Under the pieces are notes generated by a model. It saw only the letters and a program-made list of their open reading frames with translations, did no database searches and had not been told where the DNA came from. Both the position numbers and the translations under genes were made by a program. Shown here one piece after another: positions 5,267 through 11,913 of a DNA stretch of 11,913 bases (positions are counted from its first letter, which is position 1; each line of letters starts with the position of its first letter). Source of the stretch: Bacteroidales bacterium. Its GTDB lineage: Bacteria > Bacteroidota > Bacteroidia > Bacteroidales > UBA12481. Location: positions 1 to 11,913 of the forward strand of contig JAGHDB010000135.1 of assembly GCA_021160155.1 (NCBI GenBank), read 5' to 3'.

Positions 5267-8200
5267 ATGCGTCGGATCATTTACTTTTTTTCTGTTATCG
5301 GTATTTCGGCAACAGCTTTTCTTTTATCGGCAGGAAGCCGCAGTGATACATTAATAAACCCCGAACAGGTCTGGATCCGGGTGGATTCTTTTGAGCAGCA
5401 CGCGCTGTATCGTTCTGCATTCAGGGAGGTTGACAACCTCTTCAGATGGGCCATTCAGCACAACCAAACCGGTCAGGAGATCAAGGCATTGATCTACCGT
5501 TTAAAATACATTACCAAGCTGAATGATGACGGGCAGTTGAAAGCCTGGCAGGAGTTGAATAGATTACTGCCTGACAAAAGACCGGTGCCGGGTGCCATCA
5601 AACAAAGTATGCGGGCACAACTAACCGATCGGTTTTTCAGAAAATACCAGTGGAAAATATCCCAAAACCCTATTCATTCTGGTCACAGCAGTGCAGACCC
5701 TTACCGGTGGTCACCTGAATATTTTTATAGTAAAATCCTGAAGGATTACCTGGGATCGTTGAACCGGCAACACATTCTAACCGGTGAGAAATCGCATGAC
5801 TATGCTTCACTACTCACGGGATCACTTGATGATACTCTTTATTTACCCAGGCTGTATGACGTACTGGTCATGCGTGCACTACGATTTCTCGAATCATCCG
5901 GGAGGTTCACTGTTTCCTTACCGGATACCGTGACCGGGCCGGCACCGGCCATCCGTCACATACTGACCCGTTGGATACAAAATATTGATTCGACCGCCCA
6001 ACCTGAATTATTTTATTTTGCCCGTTTGCAACAGATCCGGTTGCTGCACAAATTTGAATATACGGCTCCCGACAGGGATTCTGTATATATACATGCACTT
6101 AAGAAACTTCGTAAGGATCTGGACGGGGATTCACTGGCTGCACAAATTGATAGGGCACTGGCCGTTTATTATCGTGACCGGGGAGACCGATGGCGTATCA
6201 ACGGTCAGGATACTTCAGCCTTTAAATGGGACAGTAAAAAGGCATTGAAGTACGCACTCAGAGGAAGTCAATTTGATTCAACCCGTTCCGGGCGTTATTG
6301 CCGACAAATGAGTAACAGTCTGAAGAAGAAAGAGTTGAGGGTGCAATGCGAGCCGGTATTATTGCCCGGATATCCCATTGTGATGAGTTTGGAATACCGT
6401 AACTTACCTCTTCTTTATTACCGGGTAATCCGGGTGGATGGAGCTGTGTATTATCACGAATGGTCGGGACTTAATAGCAACCGGATACTTCATGATGCAC
6501 TTAAGAAACCGGTACTTCGGTCGGGATCAATCCATCTGCCGGATGACGGGGATCTTCATTTTCACCGTGTAAACTGGATCCTTGGCGGGTTGCCTCCTGA
6601 TGGATATATGGTTCTTTTCTCTGACCAGGATGATTGGGAACCTGCGAGGTCAGCTATCATTTATCAGGTTCCTTTCCAGGTCTCTTCAATTGCCTGGATA
6701 GAGCGAGCCGATAGTTCAGGGGGAAGGCAGTTCTGGTTCCTGTCGCGCAAGGATGGGGCAAGATTGGGCGGAGTTACTGCACGGATCTGGTACCGGCAAT
6801 TCGATAGGAGAGTGCGGCAAAATTATCTGACGCGTGGACCTGAGATTGTTGCCGGAGATAATGGTCTGGCAGTGATTCGGGAGGAGTGGGGCAGGCAGGG
6901 TGGTGGAGCTCCGAAAAGTTATCGTCTTGAATTGCGGTATCATCAGGAGACACTCTGGACACCGGAACTTTTTTTTCCCTCTTTTCCGTTGCGCCGTCCA
7001 ACACGAAGAATTAAAGCGTTACTTTATTCTGACAGAAGTATATACCGGCCCGGTCAAACACTTAAGTTCCGTGGAATCATGCTGCAGGATTTCAGTGACT
7101 CCCTGGCAGTCTATTCTGAAGATTCCATAAAAATTACCCTTCAGGATCCCAAATATCGAATACAATGGTCGACCTGGATGAAACCTGACTCCCTGGGAGT
7201 TTTTTCAGGAGAGGCTTCTTTACCGCTACACGGGTTAACCGGCAACTATACCCTGAATACACGTTATGGTAGTTTGAAGGTACGGGTAGAAAGATACCGG
7301 CGTCCGCAAATATCTGTGATCTTGAATCCTGACCATCAATATTATCATTACGGGGATTCCATGATGCTAAGTGGTAAGGTTGTTAGTTTATCCGGCGAAC
7401 CGGTCAACGGTGCAAAGGTTAGAATAGCTGTTTTACCTGACGGGTTAAGAGAAGTTACCATTTCTACAGACCGGCAGGGCAGGTATTCTTACCGGTGGAG
7501 AATCCCGGATAATAAAGGATCTTTCAGAGAATATGTATCAACCCGTTACCGGATACGGATAAGGGCGCAGGATATGAACGGGGAAACATCCGAAACCGGC
7601 CAGGCCATACGGGTTGGTCGGGGGACAGTGCATCTTTATGCTTCATTACCTTCTAAAATAGAAAAGACAAATGCGGTTTCTTTCAACCTGAGGGCTGTAC
7701 TTCCGGACGGCCGGCCGGGCCGTCTTCCGGTAAGGATCAGGTGGTCTAAATTAGTTCCTGCTGATAATCATCTGATAGAGACTGTTTTGCCACTGCCCGA
7801 CCGGTTTTTATATACTCCGGAGGAGTGGAGATCAATTATTCCGGAATTCCCATATCGGGATGAATACCAGATCAACAGATGGTCTGAATCAACGATCCTG
7901 TATGACCGTAAAGTACTTATTGATTCTGCTGCAGCATACCGTCTGGATTTTAAACAGATACTTAAACCAGGTTGGTACCGGCTGGTTATTGAAACTGCCG
8001 ACAGTACTGTTCCGGCACATATTGTCATTCCGGTTCAGGTTGTGCATTCCCATAGAGTGGTTATTCCATCCCGGACCGACTGGTGGAGTGCTCCGTTACC
8101 GGCTAAACTGCAGGTTGGAGAGACATTAAAGGTATTACAAGCCGGGCGCTGGCATTCCGAAGTACTGGTCAGGGTTTCCTCTTTGCACGGGACGCTTTAT

Positions 8201-11137
8201 GAAAAGTGGGTTAATACAGCCAGGAGAGTCTCCGGTACCACATTAAAGGTTACCCCGCAATGGCAGGGAGGAGTTGCCGTTGAGATCACGGGATTCAGCC
8301 GCAACAGGCTTCTTCATGAATATCATAAGATCGAAGTACCTTGGTTGTACAGTCAATTGAATATCAGATGGCTAAAACTATTGCCCGAAACCAGACCCGG
8401 TGATAAAGTAACTATTCAATTGCAGGTGACTGATCAGAATCAACATCCGGTTTTGGCTTCCCTGGGTGTGGTAGTGTATGATGCTTCATTGGATCGACTC
8501 CAGCCGCATCATTGGTTGTCCGTCATATGGCCGGATTATCACGGCCGTCCGGTTTGGCAGGGTGGTACTATAACTGTTTACACAGGAGATTTTCTTTATC
8601 GACAGCCGGTTTCATCCATAGTGATTCCGCTTCATCAACTGCTTGATCTGAATTGGTTTGGCTTTGGTACCGGCGGAATGGAGCCGGCAATGGTTCAAAA
8701 AGCCATGGCTGCCCGGCCGGTACAAAGAACTGTTCAGAAGAAGCTAAATACTTATGAGCCTGAAGGGATACCCGCATCCGGTAAACCGGAAATTACAAAA
8801 GAGTATGAACCTGTCATCATTAGAAAGGATTTTCGTGAAACCGCCTTTTTTGCGGGACAGATACAAACTGACAGGCAAGGAAAAGCCGCAATAAGTTTTA
8901 CAGTTCCGGAGGTATTCACCACCTGGAAAATCATGGCACTGGCCCATGATCAGAAAGCAGCTTCTGCAATCACGGAGACAAAGTTCCAAAGTCGTTCTGC
9001 CTTGATGATCAAAGAGCATTACCCGAGATATGTCTGGACAGGTGATACTTTACACTGGGCGGCCCGCGTGGGTTGGTATGGCAACGACTCTTTACCGGTG
9101 ATCTCTGCGCTCTCTTTTACAAACAATTCGGGTAGTCAGATTGGGAGTTTTAAGAAGCAACAGCTGATGATCCCCTCTCAAGAAGCAGTGTTACTTACTT
9201 GGAAATCAGCTATTCAACGTGACCGGGATTTTCTTTTTACACTTAACGCAGTTGGGCCGGGCGCATCAGACGGGCTTACAGATACCATCCATGTACAACG
9301 TGATAGGATTACTTTATGGAATAGCCAACCGTTTTTTTTACAGCCCGGACAAGAACGGACTATTGTAACGGGCGATTCGGTGAACCAACTGTTTTTTGAA
9401 TTGACCACTTCACCTTTATGGTATGTTTTTCGCTCATTGCCACTTATCCGGCAGTATGAACTTGAATCAAGTTCTTACTGGTTTACCCGGTTTTATCTGG
9501 CTTGTTTGATTGGCAGAACCGGCCAGTTGTTTCCCCAGGCAACTTCATGGTTCTTAAATCAACCGTTGAGCGTCATTATGGACTCTATGTGGCTGCCGCA
9601 ATTCAGAAATCAGGAGCTCCGTAATCCGGATCAACCCTCTTTCCCGGGAATTACTTCACTGGAAGATGAAAAACAACGGGTTCTTCAGATACGGTCATGG
9701 CTTGATCCGGAACAACGGAATGAAGAGCTTGCCTATACTTTTGACAGATTATATAACCTGCAAATGACTGATGGCAGCTGGCCATGGTTTCGCAGTATGC
9801 CTTCAGATGTTTTTATGACCCAGATGATTCTTCACGGGATTGGTGAATTAAAAAAGTGGCAGGTTGCCGATGTGTTGAAAACCCAACAGGGGAGTTACAT
9901 GATCAAGAAGGCCATTCAACGGATGGATCATTGGATGAGTCAGCAATTTAAACAATTGCAGAAACGGGATCCGGACCTAAAAACCCAAAGACAGCTTTCA
10001 TCATTAATAATCCATTATCTCTATACGAGAACGCTTTATCCGTCTCAGCCGATACAACCTGCGGATGAGATTGCTTATCTCCATTTTCTTGACCGGATGG
10101 AGAAAGAGTGGGTGTTACACCCGGTTGAATTACAGGTTATTATGGCTATTACTGCACATGAGTTGGGCCATTTCCCTCTTTATGATCAGATTATGGCTTC
10201 TCTCCGGGAACGGTTGGCGGGAGATTCTGAGTCCGGATTACATTTACCGCGCAAAGACCGGAAAGCCGGTTGGGCTTATTGGGATCTGACGGCACAAAGC
10301 AGGCTTATTGAACTTTTCGGACTGGATCAGGGTAATAAGAAAGAACTGGAAGGTTTGAGGATTTATCTGCTGAAACAGAAAAGAACCAGGGATTGGGGAA
10401 ACGGTTACCGAGCCATAATGGCCGCCCGGGCACTCCTTTTTTATGGTTCCGGGTTAAACGGAACAGAGGCGGCTTTAGAGGTTGACCTGGGGAACCTGCA
10501 TTTCTCACCTCTCAGGATACAAACCGGTCTGAGAGAACCCTATGGCTATTACCGGTATGATAAAGATCCGGAGGAACTTAATCAATCGGGTCATACGATT
10601 CGATTCAAAGAATACTCCGGAGGTTTGGTATGGGGAACAGTACATGCGTTGGAAAAACACTCCATACATACCCTTGCGGCTTCGAAGGGGCCCATGACCT
10701 TAAACAGAACCATTCTGAGGCAGACTGTGAACGGAGAATGGCAGGAGGTGAACAAACATACCCAAATTACAGTGGGAGAAAAATTATTGATCCGGTTAGA
10801 AATTAATAATGAACTGGATATGAGTTACCTTTGTATGGAGGATCATTTGGGTACCGGATGGAAACCGGTTGGATGGTTATCCGGGTACTATTATGATCAG
10901 GGTATGGGATATTATCGTGCACAAAACCCAGGATCACTTCTTTTCTATCTTTCATTTCTGCCCCGGGGATCTCATGTCCTGACTTACCAGGTTATTGCTG
11001 AGCAGGGAGGAGACTACGCTGCAGGTTACGCGCAGGTACAGTCTTTTTATGCTCCGGAATATTCGGCCTGGTCGGTTTCGGGTCGTCTCCATGTATTTGG
11101 TCAGGAACCGACCGGTTCAAGTTCAACGGTAAAATGA
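5267..11137 (+). CDS. alpha-2-macroglobulin family protein, exported, lacking the thioester motif
   Basis: A single uninterrupted frame of 1956 codons. Residues 1-22 form a Sec signal peptide (Arg-Arg, then a hydrophobic core IIYFFSVIGISATAFLL) with no lipobox Cys, so the product should be released into the periplasm or secreted rather than anchored as a lipoprotein. Residues 25-450 are a helical region typical of Bacteroidota macroglobulins. The MG2 signature DRSIYRPGQT is at 589-598, with further MG-like beta domains to about 1137. A basic, probably unstructured linker (1138-1185) occupies the bait-like position. The A2M core follows: KDFRETAFF (1187-1195) and TVPEVFTTWK (1212-1221). The helical thioester-type domain covers about 1390-1700, with DGSWPWF at 1502-1508. 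The C-terminal MG domain contains GTGWKPVGWLSGYYYD (1862-1877). The expected CxEQ is replaced by SSSY (1401-1404). Relatives trap or sense proteases near the envelope; the target here is unknown. It has no pbpC neighbour and no type IX sorting domain, and its end overlaps tnaA by 37 bp. Confidence 0.93.
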   Translation: MRRIIYFFSVIGISATAFLLSAGSRSDTLINPEQVWIRVDSFEQHALYRSAFREVDNLFRWAIQHNQTGQEIKALIYRLKYITKLNDDGQLKAWQELNRLLPDKRPVPGAIKQSMRAQLTDRFFRKYQWKISQNPIHSGHSSADPYRWSPEYFYSKILKDYLGSLNRQHILTGEKSHDYASLLTGSLDDTLYLPRLYDVLVMRALRFLESSGRFTVSLPDTVTGPAPAIRHILTRWIQNIDSTAQPELFYFARLQQIRLLHKFEYTAPDRDSVYIHALKKLRKDLDGDSLAAQIDRALAVYYRDRGDRWRINGQDTSAFKWDSKKALKYALRGSQFDSTRSGRYCRQMSNSLKKKELRVQCEPVLLPGYPIVMSLEYRNLPLLYYRVIRVDGAVYYHEWSGLNSNRILHDALKKPVLRSGSIHLPDDGDLHFHRVNWILGGLPPDGYMVLFSDQDDWEPARSAIIYQVPFQVSSIAWIERADSSGGRQFWFLSRKDGARLGGVTARIWYRQFDRRVRQNYLTRGPEIVAGDNGLAVIREEWGRQGGGAPKSYRLELRYHQETLWTPELFFPSFPLRRPTRRIKALLYSDRSIYRPGQTLKFRGIMLQDFSDSLAVYSEDSIKITLQDPKYRIQWSTWMKPDSLGVFSGEASLPLHGLTGNYTLNTRYGSLKVRVERYRRPQISVILNPDHQYYHYGDSMMLSGKVVSLSGEPVNGAKVRIAVLPDGLREVTISTDRQGRYSYRWRIPDNKGSFREYVSTRYRIRIRAQDMNGETSETGQAIRVGRGTVHLYASLPSKIEKTNAVSFNLRAVLPDGRPGRLPVRIRWSKLVPADNHLIETVLPLPDRFLYTPEEWRSIIPEFPYRDEYQINRWSESTILYDRKVLIDSAAAYRLDFKQILKPGWYRLVIETADSTVPAHIVIPVQVVHSHRVVIPSRTDWWSAPLPAKLQVGETLKVLQAGRWHSEVLVRVSSLHGTLYEKWVNTARRVSGTTLKVTPQWQGGVAVEITGFSRNRLLHEYHKIEVPWLYSQLNIRWLKLLPETRPGDKVTIQLQVTDQNQHPVLASLGVVVYDASLDRLQPHHWLSVIWPDYHGRPVWQGGTITVYTGDFLYRQPVSSIVIPLHQLLDLNWFGFGTGGMEPAMVQKAMAARPVQRTVQKKLNTYEPEGIPASGKPEITKEYEPVIIRKDFRETAFFAGQIQTDRQGKAAISFTVPEVFTTWKIMALAHDQKAASAITETKFQSRSALMIKEHYPRYVWTGDTLHWAARVGWYGNDSLPVISALSFTNNSGSQIGSFKKQQLMIPSQEAVLLTWKSAIQRDRDFLFTLNAVGPGASDGLTDTIHVQRDRITLWNSQPFFLQPGQERTIVTGDSVNQLFFELTTSPLWYVFRSLPLIRQYELESSSYWFTRFYLACLIGRTGQLFPQATSWFLNQPLSVIMDSMWLPQFRNQELRNPDQPSFPGITSLEDEKQRVLQIRSWLDPEQRNEELAYTFDRLYNLQMTDGSWPWFRSMPSDVFMTQMILHGIGELKKWQVADVLKTQQGSYMIKKAIQRMDHWMSQQFKQLQKRDPDLKTQRQLSSLIIHYLYTRTLYPSQPIQPADEIAYLHFLDRMEKEWVLHPVELQVIMAITAHELGHFPLYDQIMASLRERLAGDSESGLHLPRKDRKAGWAYWDLTAQSRLIELFGLDQGNKKELEGLRIYLLKQKRTRDWGNGYRAIMAARALLFYGSGLNGTEAALEVDLGNLHFSPLRIQTGLREPYGYYRYDKDPEELNQSGHTIRFKEYSGGLVWGTVHALEKHSIHTLAASKGPMTLNRTILRQTVNGEWQEVNKHTQITVGEKLLIRLEINNELDMSYLCMEDHLGTGWKPVGWLSGYYYDQGMGYYRAQNPGSLLFYLSFLPRGSHVLTYQVIAEQGGDYAAGYAQVQSFYAPEYSAWSVSGRLHVFGQEPTGSSSTVK

Positions 11138-11913
11138 CGCAGGATAGGTGCTTCATTAACAATGCGGTATCCTGTTTTTATCCGGGATGAACCGGCTTTA
11201 ATGTTGCGAACAGCAGCTGCGACATAAGCCAGGTGATTTTGGGTATATACCCTTCTGGGCAGCGCCAGTCTGACCAGTTCCAACTTTGGATAACGGTTTT
11301 CCCTGGTTACGGGATCACGGTCAGCCATGAGGGTGCCGATTTCCACGCTCCGGATTCCGCCTTCAAGATAGAGTTCAATAACCAAAGTCTGGGCCGGAAA
11401 CTGCTCGCGGGGTACTTCTGGGTAAAACCTGAGTGCATCAATGAAGAGGGCATGTCCTCCGAAAGGTTCAATCAGGGGGATGCCGGCATCTTTCATCGCG
11501 GTACCCAACCAGGTGACTTGCTGCATACGTGATTCAAGATAATCAAAATCCGAACTCTCCCGGAGTCCCTGAGCCAGAGCCGCCAGATCCCGCCCCGCGA
11601 GTCCTCCATAGGTAAGATAACCTTCGAATAAAATATTGAATGTGGATGCTTTCTTGTATAATTCTTTGTCTTTCAGAGCAATCATTCCGCCAATATTTAC
11701 AATACCATCCTTTTTTGCCGACATGGTCATGGCATCAAAAAAGGAACACATCTCCAGCAGTATCTCTCTGATCGGGCGATTGGCATATTCCTTCTCGCGG
11801 GTTTTAATGAACCAGGCATTTTCGGCAAACCTGGCGGCATCCATTACAAGCAGCTTATTATATTGATCAGCTAATTTTTTGACTTCCCGGATATTTTTCA
11901 TTGAGACCGGTTG
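11101..11913 (-). CDS. tnaA: tryptophanase (PLP-dependent), 5'-truncated
   Basis: C-terminal 270 residues of a beta-eliminating lyase of the tryptophanase/tyrosine phenol-lyase family, cytosolic, cleaving tryptophan to indole, pyruvate and ammonia. The frame runs to the window edge: QPVS precedes the Met at 11901, matching the family's GGQPVSM, so that ATG is internal. Counting from that Met, Asp21 and Arg24 (MDAARF) contact PLP, Lys64 in SAKKD is the PLP-binding lysine, YGGLAGRD is at 98-105, and Arg211 (VRLALPR) is the substrate-carboxylate arginine. Two positions separate the two enzymes. Ile188 (VEIG) stands where tyrosine phenol-lyase has Arg381, and His256 (LRHFT) stands where it has Phe448 and Escherichia coli TnaA has His463. 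Both favour tryptophanase. SAKKDGIVNIGG is somewhat closer to the phenol-lyase loop, so I keep a small reservation. Any tnaC-like leader would lie outside the window. The 3' end overlaps the convergent macroglobulin gene. Confidence 0.92.
   Translation of the reverse strand, partial: QPVSMKNIREVKKLADQYNKLLVMDAARFAENAWFIKTREKEYANRPIREILLEMCSFFDAMTMSAKKDGIVNIGGMIALKDKELYKKASTFNILFEGYLTYGGLAGRDLAALAQGLRESSDFDYLESRMQQVTWLGTAMKDAGIPLIEPFGGHALFIDALRFYPEVPREQFPAQTLVIELYLEGGIRSVEIGTLMADRDPVTRENRYPKLELVRLALPRRVYTQNHLAYVAAAVRNIKAGSSRIKTGYRIVNEAPILRHFTVELEPVGS

Noticed and set aside
6969..6976. T8 runs in the macroglobulin gene (also 9332-9339) as phase-variation tracts
   Set aside because: They encode Phe-Phe in a Phe/Leu-rich protein, are shorter than typical variable tracts, and lie far downstream of the start.
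11105..11118. Hairpin GAACC-gacc-GGTTC as a terminator between the macroglobulin and tnaA genes
   Set aside because: The stem is only five base pairs, lies inside both coding regions, and is not followed by a T-run on either strand.
11899..11901. ATG at 11901 as the true start of tryptophanase
   Set aside because: The frame continues to the edge with Gln-Pro-Val-Ser, matching the conserved GGQPVSM of the family, and about 200 N-terminal residues would otherwise be missing.
1..11913. A novel defence system, mobile element, CRISPR array or RNA gene
   Set aside because: Every interval above 80 bp is filled by recognisable core-type genes. No direct repeats, transposase, integrase, tRNA-like fold or repeat-spacer structure was seen.

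Overview
The window reads as a chromosomal segment of an anaerobic, amino-acid-fermenting member of the Bacteroidota. Three things point there. Both divergent intergenic gaps carry an exact match to the Bacteroidota -7 promoter element TAnnTTTG. Starts lack Shine-Dalgarno sequences. The gene content fits: a ferredoxin-dependent 2-oxoacid oxidoreductase, tryptophanase, and a very large alpha-2-macroglobulin protein with the N-terminal helical region typical of the phylum. The phylum call is inference from these features, not from a database comparison.

Layout. At 1-1216 (+) lie the TPP-binding beta subunit (5' end outside the window) and the gamma subunit of a 2-oxoacid:ferredoxin oxidoreductase, joined by an ATGA overlap. 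At 1204-2007 (-) is a short-chain dehydrogenase/reductase that converges on and overlaps the gamma gene. It is divergent from a two-domain (four-module) VOC/glyoxalase-fold protein at 2085-3161 (+). At 5189-3162 (-) is a tightly packed housekeeping operon yicC-gmk-nadD (RNase, guanylate kinase, NaMN adenylyltransferase). Divergent from it, a single 5.9-kb gene at 5267-11137 (+) encodes an exported alpha-2-macroglobulin-like protein of 1956 residues. The right edge, 11101-11913 (-), holds the C-terminal 270 residues of tryptophanase.

How the genes fit together. Tryptophanase (tryptophan to indole, pyruvate and ammonia) and the 2-oxoacid oxidoreductase (2-oxoacid + CoA to acyl-CoA + CO2 + reduced ferredoxin) would both serve amino-acid catabolism, but they sit at opposite ends and are not one operon. 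The yicC operon is RNA and nucleotide housekeeping. The macroglobulin stands alone, with no pbpC partner in view. Its would-be thioester site is Ser-Ser-Ser-Tyr instead of Cys-x-Glu-Gln, so it should not form covalent adducts with proteases.

Packing is extreme: all three convergent gene pairs overlap or abut (13 bp overlap, 0 bp, 37 bp overlap) and no rho-independent terminator is visible. No gene-free stretch exceeds 80 bp. I see no RNA gene, insertion sequence, CRISPR array, prophage or clear defence system. This is mostly an ordinary core-genome region. The points most worth a second look are the thioester-less macroglobulin, the asymmetric metal sites of the VOC protein and a marked excess of the tetranucleotide CCGG.
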